Numbered from the stretch's first letter, positions 22,536 through 34,560 are shown. The stretch: 64,000 nt of DNA from Hemerocallis citrina (GCA_017893485.1 CM030368.1:107329549-107393548); one strand, 5' to 3'. Program-made: numbers and translations. The notes: generated by a model from the letters alone, not told the origin.

Positions 22536-23223
22536 TTCTTGCTGATTGTTTCTTGAGTTTTTCTTCGAGTTTTTTTGAACGATTGTTTCTTCGATATCAC
22601 GGATTATTGATGTACTGTTTTAGAGGATGTTTTTACTATAGATTATAGTATTTTACAAAGAGTTACATTTAGATTAAAATAGAATTTAAAATGTATTTCT
22701 TTGACTTTATAAAGTTAAATATATGTAGTTTTCGAAGTAATTGATGTTTCGTGATATTCTATGACTACAAAATATGATTCTCAGTTATTTAATGGGTTTA
22801 ATATTTATACTCAGATCTAAAATTTATGAGTACATTGAATAAACTTGGATTTTGTTGATTTAAGAAGTTTTCTTAACATAAACGTTTGATGATAGAATTG
22901 AGAGTTTTATTGAAAGTTTTGGTGTTGATATTTGTTTGTGATTCTCTAGGAGTTCATTGGGAGTTCTGTGAACCGGTAGATGAGATTTTGTGAATATTGA
23001 CCAGTTGGGTCTTGGGGTTGTTGTTGTGGAATTAAGTCCGGCAGGATATACTAACTCTAGAGAAGGGGATTTGTTTTTTTAATTATAACCAGCTTAAGGA
23101 CAGGCACTAATGGAGATGTGATAGAACTTGGAAAACATAAGTAAATGCTCTAGGGGTCTAGTCCAACGGATGTGTTTCAGGACTGTGTGTTGTTCTATAT
23201 CGAGATGACATTTGGTATGTTCG

Positions 23224-23440
23224 CGTGTCGAGGGTATGCAGGCCTATTTATGGAGCATACAGGTACATTCGCGTGTCGAGGGTCGGCGGGCCTATTCACG
23301 GGATGTACTAGTGTATCTGCATGTCGAGGGTCTCGCAAACCTATTCATGGAGTACACGTCAGGGAGGTGATTTCTTCCTGGGGTCAGAGCTATTCTTACA
23401 TGATGCTTACGCATCGAGGGTTGTGATGCCTATTCGCGGA
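23224..23440 (+). repeat. short tandem repeat in LTR G (about 50-bp unit)
   Basis: Units share CGTGTCGAGGGT followed by GGCCTATTCATGGAG-like words at about 23224, 23271 and 23320, with a diverged fourth near 23411. Confidence 0.7.
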
Positions 23441-24123
23441 GTATTCTGGATCTTGTTTCTATCACCGTAGTAGAATTAGTTGCATAACGAGGGATTGAAC
23501 CATATAAAGTGAAGAACAATAAGGGCTTGCACCGAACCTATGTTGAATGGAATGCATAGAATCTGACAAGTTTGCATTAGAGAGTCATCATCCTGCATTT
23601 GTGTTTTCTTGACTTGGTTTTTACATGATGTTTTTCTATTGTCTTACACTTGACACTTAGTCTAGTTTCACTTGATGTTTTCATATTTTATTTATTGTTT
23701 TTTATCTTCCATTTGTTTTTACTATTGGTATGTGTTGATATTGATTTTATTCTTTATGTTTTATTCATGTTGTATTTATTTTGATGTCACTCACACCGTT
23801 ATGGCTGACCCCTGTAGTTTTTGGGATTAGGGTTATCTCCAGCCTCATGTTTTATAGGTAGGTACCTATAGCATTGGGATTTGGATGCATGTGGTAGAAT
23901 GATAATGTGGCTTATAAGAATTTGTAAAGGAAAGTGTTGTAAAAGAAAAAAATGTAATTCAAGGTGTTTAATTTTCCGCTGTGCTTTGTAAAGAATTGAT
24001 GTAATAAAAGTTGCAAATTTGTCTGTGTTTTGGCTATGTTTACAATTACATTGAGTTTGATGATGGAAATTATGCCCCGAATTCCTGATATATTATATTG
24101 GTAATTCGGAGGGCTACAAAGAT

Positions 24124-24134
24124 TGGTATCAGAG
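24124..24134 (+). other. primer-binding site of element G (initiator tRNA-Met)
   Basis: TGGTATCAGAG five bases after the LTR edge; complementary to the initiator tRNA-Met 3' end for 11 bases, then diverges. Confidence 0.85.
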
Positions 24135-24357
24135 TATGCTTCAGTAGTAATAATAAACATGGTATAAAAAATAACCCTAGGTGTGGACATTAGAGAGTGT
24201 GTACCTAGGTGTGGACATTAGAGTGTGAGTATCACATAGAATTAAAAAAAGATGTTATGGTTTGAGGTATGATTAGGGTTTTGCCATGAAGTATTGATGT
24301 GAATATGAATTGTGTTGTGATTCTCTAACTTTTTCCTCATTTTGCAGTATTCAGTAT

Positions 24358-25370
24358 AATGGCAGGACCCAGGACTAGGAATGGTGGAAATGGTGATGGG
24401 GCTGAAGGTTGCCATGGGGCAGGACTTGATCTTGAGACTGAGATTTTCAGGGTGTATCAGACCTTGAACACATTCATGGCAGCTAACATGGCACAAAATT
24501 AGAATCACAATCAAGGGGCTAGACCAGTGTTTATTAATGTTGATCCGATTAAGTAGGTCGAGTCATTCAAGTGGATGAAGTTGCCTATTTTTTAGGGGCA
24601 GTCTAATCCAAAAGAGGCTGATAATTCGATTAGATAGATGGAGATGGTCTTTGAAGTCATGGAAACTCCGGTAGTCAATAAGGTGAAGTTAGCTACCATG
24701 CAGTTAGAGTAGGACGCTAGCGTCTTGTGGCAGTCAGTGAAATGGACTTTTGGGGATCAACTGGTGATTTGGGAGGCATTCCTGGATGAGTTCAGGGATC
24801 ATTTCTTTCCTCTAGATATTCAGGAGAAGAAGGCAATGAAATTCTTGAATCTGCAGCAAGGCTGCATGTCAGTGCGCGAATAAGAGACCAAGTTTGCCCA
24901 GCTGTCAAGGTATGCACCTGAGCTGATTGTTGATGAGGTGAAGAAGAATGAGAAATTCGAGCAGGGCTTAAGGTCGAATTGGAGGTCGCAGATGATACTG
25001 TTGGGCATAGGGAGTTTTATAAGCTGGTCAGGAGAGCAGCAATGACAGAGGAAGATATGGATCTATTCTAGAAGAAGAAGGGGACCTGGAATAGGAACAA
25101 TAGGCCAGCAGTCTGTCAGAGTGGGAAAAGGTTCCCTGTGAAGCAGGGCAGGTTTAGTAGGCCAGAGCAGAAGGCACCAGCTATTCAAGGCGTGACCTGT
25201 TTCAATTGTGGGGAAGCAGGCCACTAACAGTCAGCATTCACCAAGCCACTTAAGGCGCGGGTTTGTTATCAGTGTGGTCGTGAATGACATGTCAGACCAA
25301 ATTGTCCATAGTTGATGAAGGATGGTGCAGGCAGAGGTAGGGGCGAGTGTTCGCAATAACTGAAGAGGAT
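24358..25370 (+). pseudogene. gag: element G gag, broken by stops
   Basis: The start MAGPRTRNGGNGDG is at 24358. The capsid core has LNTFMAANMAQN, VESFKWMKLPIF, TFGDQLVIWEAFLDEFRDHF, FAQLSRYAPELIVDEVKKNE and FEQGLRSNWRSQM. After a frameshift near 24985 it continues REFYKLVRRAAMTEEDMDLF. Nucleocapsid zinc knuckles are CFNCGEAGH (25198) and CYQCGRE...CP (25268). In-frame stops occur where glutamine is expected, nearly all TAG in place of CAG. No start-to-end frame remains. Confidence 0.85.
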
Positions 25371-25384
25371 GTGGGCAACTCAGA

Positions 25385-27250
25385 GGATGTGATCTAGGGA
25401 TTTGTATCGATTAATGGAATAAAAGCAGAAGTTTTATTTGATACTGGTTCTTCGCATACATTTGTGTTTCCCCATTTTGCTAAAGCTTTAGGTGTGGAAC
25501 CTAAGGTGTTTCCAGGCAGTCTTGTCGGTGGCAACACCATCAGGGGAGGAATTGATTGCTGGTCGATATTATGAGGGCTGTGATATCGAGATTGGTGGGA
25601 GATTATTTGGCATTGATCTTATTGAGCTGCAAGTCATGGGGGTGGATGTGATCGTAAGCATTGATTGGATGGCAATATATGATGCCACAATTGAATGCAA
25701 GAAGAAAGTAGTGTTAGTGAAAGCACCAGGAGGTCCCACAGTGACTTTTCAAGGGAAGAGGAAGGACCCGAAAGTGACTGCATTGGTATCTAAGTTGATG
25801 ATTCCAGATGAAGCCAAAGGCATTCCAGTTATCCGGGATTTTTCTACGATATTCTTGGAAGATTTGCCGGGATTGCCGCCGCAACGAGATGTTAAGTTCT
25901 GTATTAATGTTCAGCCTGGAAGTGCTCCGATTTCTCAGGTTCCGTACTGGATGGCACCTGTAGAGCAGGATGAGGTTAAGAAGCAGATTGAGGAATTGCT
26001 GGGTAAGGGATTCATCAGACCAAGTTCTTCACTGTGGGGAGCACCAGTGTTTTTAGTGAAGAAGAAGGATGGGTCAATAAGGATGTGCAATGATTATTGG
26101 AAGTTGAACAGGGTGACTATTCAGAACAAGTATCCACTTCCACGGATTGCTGATCTGTTTGATAGGCATCGAGGAGCAGCTGTGTTTTCAAAGATTGATC
26201 TGCGATCAGGGTATCATCAGGTTTGAGTCAATGAGAAAGATGTGAGTAAAACAGCTTTCAGGACTCATCATGGATTATATGAGTTTTTGGTAATGCCATT
26301 CAGAGTGACGAATGCGCCGGCAGTATTCATGGATATGATGAATCGGATTTTGAAGCCATTTATTGATTCCTTCGTGGTGGTTTTCATAGATGATATTTTG
26401 GTGTATTCAAAGTCGTAGGAAGAGCACTCTAAGCTCTTGACAGAGGTATTGAAGAAGTTGCAGGAGCATAACTTGTATGCCAAGCTGTCAAAGTATGAGT
26501 TTTGGAAGTTTGAGGTAGCTTTCCTTGGCCATATCCTTTCTAAGGAGGGAGTGGCCACTGATCCTCAAAAGGTTGAAGCAGTGAAGAATTGGCCCAGGCC
26601 AACGATAATGAAGGAAGTCAGAGTTTCTTGGGTTTGGTTGCGTACTACGGGATATTCATTCAGGGCTATGCACAGATTGCAGTTCCTTTGAATGGATTAA
26701 CTCAGAAGAATATGGCAATCACTTGGACTGATAAGTGTGAGACGAGTTTTCTTGGTGTGAAGGAGAGGTTGACAACTGCGCCTATCTTAGCTTGGCCACA
26801 AGCTGGGAAGGATTATGATATTTTCAGTGATGCATCTCTCAGAGGTTTGGGGTGTGTCTCGATGCAGGAAAGGGAGGTTATTGCATATGGTTCGAGACAG
26901 TTGCGTCTGCATGAGAAGAAGATGCATGATTTGAAGTTAGCATCTATTATCTTTGCCTTGAAGCAGTGGAGGCATTATGCATATTGTGAAAAGTTCAACA
27001 TGTATACTGACCACAAGTGCCTGAAGTATATTTATCAGCAGAGGAATCTAAATCTTCGGCAGAGAAGGTGGTTAGAAGTGTTGGAAGACATTCGTACTAA
27101 GATCAAGTATAATCTAGGCAAGGCGAATGTGGTATCTGATGGGCTTAGTTGGAAGAGCAATTTGTCGAGTTTGATAACTACTCAGAGAGAGTTGGCAGCC
27201 GAGTTTGACCAGGCAGGTATCGAGGTAGTACTGCAGAGTTTGGGAGCATC
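25385..27250 (+). pseudogene. pol: element G protease, RT and RNase H
   Basis: The protease motif EVLFDTGSSHTFVFPHFA lies at about 25430-25480, with DTG intact. A frameshift leads into 25492-26226, with [20 protein letters not shown], the RT start [40 protein letters not shown] and [13 protein letters not shown] before TGA (from CGA). RT resumes with [19 protein letters not shown] and the catalytic [13 protein letters not shown] near 26370-26410, then [20 protein letters not shown]. RNase H (26589-27250) has DIFSDASLRGLG, AYGSRQLRLHEKK and YTDHKCLKYIYQQRNLNLRQ. The connector typical before integrase ends abruptly at LQSLGAS, where LTR sequence follows. In the [11 protein letters not shown] replaces the common DYRELNKV. 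Confidence 0.88.
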
Positions 27251-27254
27251 TTTT

Positions 27255-27614
27255 GTTTTATTCATGTTATATTTCTTTTGATGTCACTCACATCGTTACG
27301 GCTGACCCCTGTAGTTTTGGGGGTTAGGGTTATCTCTAGCCTCATGTTTTACAAGTAGGTACCTATAGAACATTGGGATATGGATGCATGTGGTAGAATG
27401 ATAATGTGGTTTATGAAAATTTGTAAAAGAAAGTGTTGTAAAAGAAAGAATTGTAATTTAAGGTGTTTAATTTTTCGATGTGCTTTGTAAAGAATTGATG
27501 TAATAAAAGTTGCAAATTTATCTGTGTTTTGGCCATGTTTACTATTACATTGAGGATGCTGGGAATTGTGCCACGCATTTCTGAGATATTATACTGGAAA
27601 TTCGGGGCGCTACA
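27255..27614 (+). repeat. element G 3' LTR, last 360 bases
   Basis: It aligns with 23758-24118 from GTTTTATTCATG to GGGGCGCTACA. The join to RNase H at about 27250-27255 is a deletion junction in a T-rich microhomology. Confidence 0.85.
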
Positions 27615-27903
27615 ATCTCATCTCGCTGGTGCTCAATTCCTGCAAAAAGGGAAGTCTAGGGACGTCCACCCACAGGAAGGGACTCCTCTAACCGCCAAAA
27701 ACAACAGGGGTCAGCCAGTACTGGTGTTAATATAATCTATTAGGTTAGTTACAAAACGAAAATCATATAAAAGAAATTTAAAAAACTTACTAATATGTTT
27801 ATAAATGAATATATCCTGAAATTAAGTATTAAAAGATAATGAAAAAAAACTTTTTAATTCAGAAGATGTAATTACTAGTCTATAACCGATTTACCATATC
27901 AAC
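27615..27903. other. unassigned sequence between element G and the satellite
   Basis: The first 100 bases are GC-moderate (ATCTCATCTCGCTGGTGC ... AACCGCC); then AT-rich DNA runs to the first satellite unit. No gene, LTR or repeat was recognised. It is not copia sequence, so it does not continue the left flank of G. Confidence 0.4.
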
Positions 27904-28861
27904 ACCACACCCGATCTACCGTGGAGTCGTGCTGAGGCAGGTAGTTCACACCATTTCCATAGAAATAGTTGGTAGAAGTTTCTTGCACGATACCAAGGTA
28001 AGAATACTTGCATTTCATCCCTACACTTTCACCATATATTTACCATATACTAACCATTATTTCAACGTAATAAATAACAATGCACTCCAAACATAGTTTG
28101 GGTAATATAACACTGCACCCCAGATAAACTGGGAAATACAAATATATCACCGCACTCCAGATAAACTGGGTAATTAATACCACACCCAATCTACCGAGGA
28201 GTCATGCTGAGGCAGGTAGTTCCCACCATTTCCATTGAAATAGTGGGCAGAAGTTCCTTGACACGATACCAAGGTAAAAATACTTGTGTTCCATCACTAC
28301 ACTTACTTTCACCATATATTTACCATATACTAACCATTATTTCAACGTAATAAATAAAATCGCACCCCAAACTTAGTTTGGTTAATATAACACCGCACCA
28401 CACATAAACTAGGTAATACATATATATCACCGCACCCCAGATAAACTGGATAATAAATACCACACCCAATCTACCGAGGAGTTGTGCCGAGGTAGGTAGT
28501 TCCCACCATTTCCATAGAAATAGTGGGCAAAAGTTCCTTGACACGATACGCAGGTAAAAATACTTGCATTCCATCACTACACTTACTTTCACCATATGTT
28601 TACCATATACTAACCATTATTTCAACGTAATAAATAACACCACACCCCAAACATAGTTTGGGTAATATAACACCGAATCACAGATAAACTAGGTAATACA
28701 TATATATCACCGCACCCAGATAAATTGGGTAATAAATACCACACCCAATCTACCATGGAGTCGTGCTGAGACAGGTAGTTCCCACTATTTCCATAGAAAT
28801 AGCTGGTGGAAGTTCCTTGACACGATACCAAGGTAAAAATACTTGCATTCCATCACTACAC
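27904..28861. repeat. tandem satellite, about 280-bp unit, left part
   Basis: Units start at 27904, 28179, 28459 and 28738 (spacing 275, 280, 279), each with ACCACACCCRATCTACCRNGG. The fourth unit is cut by element A at 28861. Each unit is a chain of short inverted repeats: CTACC...GGTAG; CCCACYATTTC-CATA-GAAATAGTGGG; CCTTG...CAAGG; CCCAAAC-ATA-GTTTGGG; and CCCAG-ATAAA-CTGGG twice. They are separated by GTAATA-type spacers ending CACCGCAC. The array resumes at 61127. No coding potential. Confidence 0.88.
28857..28861. repeat. target-site duplication of element A, left copy (TACAC)
   Basis: TACAC in satellite sequence before the TGTCA edge at 28862; identical TACAC at 61127-61131 follows the TTACA edge at 61126. 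The satellite word ACTACACTTACTTTCACC is restored by removing A. Confidence 0.93.
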
Positions 28862-29471
28862 TGTCATGCCCCGCTTCCCAAAAATACGGAATACGAGCAC
28901 GTAACATTGGCCCAACGAACGACAAACGTCATCCATAAGCTGTTTATCTGATCAACTCAATAATATAATCAATATAGAACAATTGCACAGGCAATGATAA
29001 TAATCTCATAAACAATAATGCTTGGAACAAACAACGTGAAATATCCAAATACAATAATAATCCAATATCTGGAACAATAATAGCAATATTCGGATCAAAA
29101 GCCAACAATACAATGAAATAACAATAGTTCAATAATTAAGTCTTCATGATAAAATAGTAATTTATTAAGCGGCAATGCTATCAATTTCTTCACCAATGTT
29201 GTTCTCCCAATCCATCAGGCAATTTCCATTAACACATGTAAACACTTCATCTAAAAAGAGGAGAAAATTTGTCCTTAGAGCAAGTCATGGATAGCAAGTA
29301 CAGAAAGCAGTAAACAATGGAATAACAATATAAAAATGAATCAATGGATCTATATGAATAAATAACATGGCACAATAATCAATAATCAATATCACAGCAA
29401 TCCATGTAATGGCTATAAACAATGTTTCAATATTCGGTAACAATAATCAATGATCAATAATGATAACACTT
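28862..29471 (-). repeat. element A left LTR, first segment
   Basis: It starts TGTCATGCCCCGCTTCCC and aligns base by base with 43794 onwards, including CTGATCAACTCAAYAATATAATC. It is interrupted after AACACTT by element C. It resumes at 40326 with AGCCAATATTCGATATCAAT, matching 44391 in the right LTR. Confidence 0.92.
29467..29471. repeat. target-site duplication of element C, left copy (CACTT)
   Basis: CACTT precedes TGTAACAACC at 29472; an identical CACTT at 40321-40325 follows the right LTR of C. The uninterrupted right LTR of A has AACACTTAGCC once (about 44385). Confidence 0.93.
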
Positions 29472-32400
29472 TGTAACAACCCTGATTTTTGACGAACGTG
29501 TCTTATAAATGAACTGAGATCTACTAGTTATGAAAATCATATTTTTTTGGTTAAAGAAATTATTTTCTTAGTAATAACCTACAAATATGCATATGAATGT
29601 GTATACGAACATATATACATACATGTACATGTTGAATTGGACTTGTGATCCCAAATGAAACCAAACAAACCCACAGCACTTGAACCAAACCAATATGGGT
29701 CAAGCACATAGGGTTGGCTGGCCACTATATGGAGGAAAAAAAAGAGAGTGGGAAAATGAGGCTAGGGTTTCTTAGGATTTTGAACAAAAGAACACCATGA
29801 TGAGTTTTTGTAAGAGACCATCACATCACCACCCACAAGAGCCAACCTCTTGCTTGATGAGACACTTCTCCTCTTCCCCATGGGTTGAAATCCGGCCACC
29901 CCCTCTCCCTTGCTCTTCTCTTTTTGTTTTAAAACCCCATCCCTTCTACAACTCTCTCCTACTACTCTTACTCTCTTCCTATACGTCCAAAATCCTTTCC
30001 TAATACACTTAGCTAATGATTTGGGGTGATACGAAGAAGGAAAGAAAAGGAGAAGAAGAACAAGGAGCCCAAAGCAAAGGAAAGGAAGCAAGGAGCTAGA
30101 AGAGCCAAGGAGGGCCTTCAAGCAAGAACAAGCTACTCACAAGGTGGGTGTTTCCAATCTCTTGTTTAGTTTTTGGGATGGTTGAATGGTGTTTGATGCA
30201 TGAAAAGTGACATGCATGCCCTAGGAATGAACTTAAACAACTTGTTTTGTGCTAAGTAGACCAAACAAGAAATCTTGTTAAAAAGACTAAATTTTTGTTG
30301 TCAGTCCGTAGCTCAATGCATGAACACCACTTAGAATTTTGATCTGAAACTTTTTAGAGGATGATCATATAGGTGTCGTACCTTTCAGTAATTTTTATGG
30401 ACTTTTATGATTTTTCCTGCTATTAAAATAAATTACAAACTTTCATACTGGTCAGAATAGAAAGAAGCAGTTTTTATTGTTACTGTTGTGAAAAGAATGA
30501 CTTGTATCTCACTGCATGCTTATGGGAATGATCTGAAAATTTAGTATGTCATTATTGGTTGTATCTAAGACTTACGTTTCAAATTTCATGATATTTGGAC
30601 TACTGTAGTTATGTCAATAAAATTATGCAAACTGAGATGGATATTTTATTGAACAGATCTGCTGTTGTTACTGCCCTGTTTTTGGATCACATTCAAAAGG
30701 ACATAATTGAAAATATACTTGGTGGAATCACCTGATTTTTGAGAGTGTTGTAACATCATGTGTTAGGAACTAGATTCTAAAATTTCATGATGATCTGACA
30801 CTGTGTACTATTTTAATCTGATTTTACCCCATGACTGTGTTGACATGATGTTCTGTTCTGAGATTCTGTATACTTGTTAAAGATGAGCCCTCAAGACTAT
30901 GTAAACAACCTTGTATGAAGGAACTTGAAAATAAGATGTTTTAGTAGTCACTTAGACCTTTCGGGAATGATCAACAAATCCAGAATTGGACAAGTATTCA
31001 ATTTTATATGATTTTTATAAGTGACGACAGAAACACAGTAAATCTTAGAGCTTACTGTTTTGCACCATGATCATTGAGATGAGTTTAAACTTGTATCTTG
31101 TTGGCTTAGAGTTGTTGTTTGAGGTCAAGACTCATGTTATAGATGTGTACTTGGGTTAGGACTTAAGTGATCTAAAGTTTCTTGCTAAGAGTATCCCATA
31201 GTTGCTTGTAGACCCCAATGTAGACAACAGTGTTCAATGTTTGAAGTGGAAATTGTATTGGACGTTGCAGTATTATTGTAGGACACTTTGGGATGAGATT
31301 CATGCCATTGTGTGCTTGTGCTTGTTGTCTACTTTGAGTAGAAGCATAGGGAGCGACCGATCACGTTTCCTCATGGGAACGGGACCGGGAATTACTCTGT
31401 TTTGGCATGAACGCCAAGTGTGTGCTTGCTGTTTGGAAACTTAAATTATTGTTTTTAGGACTCTTAGAACCCCGTTTTGTGGATTCATGGGTTAGGACTT
31501 ACTCCTAGTGTAGTGCACCTTGTTGGGATACATTGGTTAAGTTGAGACCCTAAGATTTAGTCGTGTTGACAAATCTAGACGGGTGGAATGTACATCGAAT
31601 GCGTTGAAGGAGATGACTCGTGCACCGACGTACTCACCATGCATGGATGGATTCCATTGTCTGTAATTGGAGCTAGCACTTGTCGAGGACCATGGAGCGT
31701 TAAGTTTAGTGGGAGCTACGTGTTGGTCGGGCCGAGGTTGCGATCGAACTCCCAGCGCAGATGATGGTTGCGGCGATCGACGGAGTCGATTCGTTGTGGT
31801 TTGTGCCAACTCTTGGCCGGACTAGAAGGCTAGTTGAGTCCTAGTGTGAAATGGGTTGAGATCTAATTTTGAGTAAAGGTGGCTGATTAGGGAGGGTCTA
31901 CTAAAGGAATTGAACTAGTTGATCATGGCAAGCAAGTTAATTTTCGAGATAGGGATTGGTTAAGGTAGATAGATCGCCTAACTAAGAGAAATGTGTAGCA
32001 TGGATACTTGGGTAGGACTAGATCGAGTCTTGTTGGAATGTAAGGACAGGCACTAGCAAGGGTGTTCGCTTGTCAGGGTGACGCATGGCGTCATCGCCCC
32101 CGACCAAATCCTAGGTTCGTTTAATGCGGACAGGGACCCCGAGCTACCCTGGGAGTGGTGATAACTTTGTTGGGGGCTCTGCTATCTCCGCAAAAATGCC
32201 TTAATGATCTGTAACAATCTTTGAAGAGGTTTGAAGTGTTGACGTCGTCCCGAATGTAAGTTCTATTCTAGTGTAAGGACGAGCGTAGCGGAGCTGGGGA
32301 AACCTTATTTCTGTCAGGTCCTTTGTCGATCAATGTGGACAGACGGATTAGACGATGTCCCGAAGAGTTAGACTCCATCCCTATCTGGAGTTGCTCTAAT

Positions 32401-33206
32401 CACTCGGTAATGGAGCCCTTGTACCCATATATCGGCTTTTGGTGAGGTCCGAGGAGACGTGGATACAACAGCATATTGGGTAAGCCGATTTAATTACAGT
32501 CACAGGGTAAGCCTGCGACTGGAATCCCGGGCATAGTGGATAAAACTAAGAGGATTGGACACCACTATTAACAGCAGTGACTGGAAGTCACCCAGGGTCT
32601 GTAGCCTCACCATCACTAGAATCAGAAACAGGTGAGAGCACAAGGTTAGGATGCATAGCGGGGGATCAAGCCCCATTAAATTGAAGAACGTCGTTTGGTT
32701 GGGGGTGTGTAGTATGGGATGCATATCTTTCAACCAAGCGTGCATTAGCTTTAGGAGCATGAGTGCATAGTGTGCGTTAGATTAGGTCATGACATACAAC
32801 GACACTTGTTTGACATCACCTTTTTCTTTGCATCAAATATTATTATTTGTGGTTGTTGAGGTTGGAATCGTTATACTATGGCGTAGAGAGGATAACCGGG
32901 TATAGCATTTCGTTATTTGTAATCAACTGACATGCCCACAGTTATCAGTGTAGGACTGTCGAGTTGGGAGCACGGGAAAGCAGAAGCAGGGGAAAGCATC
33001 CAATTGGAAGTTACCGTCCAAATTTTTATTGTATATTCTTGTTGTAACAATTAATTTGTAATTGTTGTAATCATAGGACATTGTAATAACAATTTGATGT
33101 AATAAAAGTTTTTAACTTCCTGTGATTTTTGTTGTGTTGTGACTCATTTGAAGGAAGATCCTGGAGAGTGTCACGAGTCCCTATACTAGGAATTTAGGGT
33201 ACTACA
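29472..33206 (+). repeat. element C 5' LTR
   Basis: TGTAACAACCCTGATTTTTG to GGGTACTACA. It is colinear with 36569-40320. An open frame of 68 codons (29797-30003, starting MMSFCKRPSHHHPQEPTSCL) has a near-identical start in the other LTR (36892). Late landmarks such as GTGTAGTATGGGATGCATAT (32707) are shared loosely with J and G. Confidence 0.9.
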
Positions 33207-33210
33207 GAGT

Positions 33211-33222
33211 TGGTATCAAAGC
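33211..33222 (+). other. primer-binding site of element C
   Basis: TGGTATCAAAGC, four bases after the LTR edge; one mismatch (A for G) to the initiator tRNA-Met complement. Confidence 0.8.
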
Positions 33223-33700
33223 TTACTTCAAATTGTAGTCCAACACCATAGGAGATTAGATTTGGATGCCCCAGCCAGAGTCAGGGTTTGTTTTGACAGT
33301 GGGATGATCGTAAATCATATTGTTGCACTTTTGTAACTTATGTTTACGAATTTTTCCTATGTCTCACCTAACCCCACTGCAATTTTTCTTTTACTAACTT
33401 TTATGATTGAACTAGATGTCGAGGAGGCGAATCTGCCGCCTGATGTCCAGGAGGCAAATATGCAGCCGGGCGTCGATAAAGGAGAGCCCACGATGCAAGA
33501 GTTGAGGAAGAAAGCGGAGGAGCCAACGGCGGTGACCTCAATGTCGAGGTGAGAATTCAACAAGATGTCCAAGCACAATGTTTACATTGACTGTAAAGAG
33601 AAGAAGGTTACCTTAGCCATGCCCGAGAAACCAAAGATCGTGTTTCAAGGGAAGAAGAAAAACGGAAAGATTTTGGCGGCTACAGCCGGGATTAAGGTGC
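33223..33700 (+). pseudogene. element C leader with gag-start and protease-end remnants
   Basis: A frame with DVEEANLPPDVQEANMQ and KAEEPTAVTSMSR (33416-33550) looks like the acidic start of a gag. After TGA the same frame continues NVYIDCKEKKVTLAMPEKPK and VFQGKKKNGKILAATAGIKV, which is the end of a protease-RT spacer in related elements (compare [11 protein letters not shown]...VTFQGKRK in G). The capsid, zinc knuckles and protease active site are absent. An internal deletion of about 1.5 kb (inferred from element G) therefore fused gag start to protease end. Confidence 0.65.
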
Positions 33701-33711
33701 CATAGGAAGTC

Positions 33712-34560
33712 AAGGGGATACCCATTGTACAAGACTTTCCACTCGTATTTTTGGAGGAGTTACTAGAATTACCCCCACCAAGAAATGTGGAGTTCAATAT
33801 CGTGACCCAGCCAGGCAGCGCGCCCGTATTGAAAGCGTCGTATCATATGGCACCGGTGGAACAGAATGAAGTCAAGAACCAAGTAGAGGAATTGCTGCAG
33901 AAGGGACTCATCAGGCCTAGTGCCTCTCCTTAGGGAGCACCGGTACTATTGGTCAAGAAGAAGGAAGGGTCATCAAGGATGTGTATTGATTATCAGGAAT
34001 TTAACAAAGTCACAGTCCAAAACAAATATCCAATTCCCCGGATCGACGACTTGTTCGATCAGCTACAAGGAGTCGCAGTATTCTCTAAGATAGATCTACG
34101 GTCAGGTTACCATCAGGTCCGTGTCAAGGAGGAAGACATACCCAGGACAGCTTTCAGAACACGGCATGGGCACTATGAGTTTCTGGTGATGCCATTTGGA
34201 GTGACCAATGCTCCAGCCGTCTTAATAGATTTGATGAATCTAGTCCTATGGGCATTCATCGACTCTTTTGTGGTGGTCGTCGTAGAAGACATTTTGGTGT
34301 ACTCAAAGACTAAGGAAGATCATGCCAAGCATTTGTCTACAGTTTTGAGCAAGCTTCAAGAGCAAGAGTTGTACGCGAACCTTTCCAAGTGCGAATTCTA
34401 GATGATGGAAGTAGCTTTCCTTGGCCATGTCCTTTCTATGGAGGGAGTGGCCACTGACCCACAAAGATAGAGGCAGTGCAGGAATGGCCTCAGCCAGGGA
34501 CAGTGAAGAAAGTTAGGAGCTTTTTGGGTTTGACCGCGTACTATAGGAAGTTCATAAGGA
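33712..34560 (+). pseudogene. pol: element C reverse transcriptase, catalytic motif changed
   Basis: It runs GIPIVQDFPLVFLEELLELP, then the MAPVEQNEVKNQVEELLQKG thumb-proximal segment, then a TAG in place of the W of SPWGAP. It continues [40 protein letters not shown] and [18 protein letters not shown]. The catalytic [13 protein letters not shown] of relatives reads [13 protein letters not shown], so the first catalytic aspartate is glutamate and the preceding FI is VV. A stop follows SKCEF (TAG for W). A frameshift near 34465 shifts the connection domain. Confidence 0.9.

Larger units (their letters stand above)
21655..24118 (+). repeat. element G 5' LTR
   Basis: It starts TGTAGTGCCTCGAATCC and ends GGTAATTCGGAGGGCTACA, 2.46 kb. 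Its last 361 bases align with 27255-27614. A TTTAATTTTCCGCTGTGC segment and AATAAAAG near 24005 resemble a polyadenylation region. It contains a palindrome cluster (22409-22535) and a tandem repeat (23224-23440). Confidence 0.85.
21655..27614 (+). mobile_element. Ty3/gypsy element G, plus sense, 3' truncated
   Basis: The order is 5' LTR (21655-24118), primer site (24124), gag (24358-25370), protease, RT, RNase H (to about 27250), then the last 360 bases of the 3' LTR (27255-27614). The integrase, chromodomain and most of the 3' LTR are deleted. The flanks do not match (TAGAT left; ATCTC right), and the left neighbour is copia pol while the right neighbour is not, so the right flank has been rearranged. 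Most premature stops are CAG-to-TAG changes. The element is dead. Confidence 0.85.

Noticed and set aside
21650..27619. Target duplication for element G
   Set aside because: TAGAT and ATCTC do not match, and the flanks are from different sequences. The right side was rearranged.
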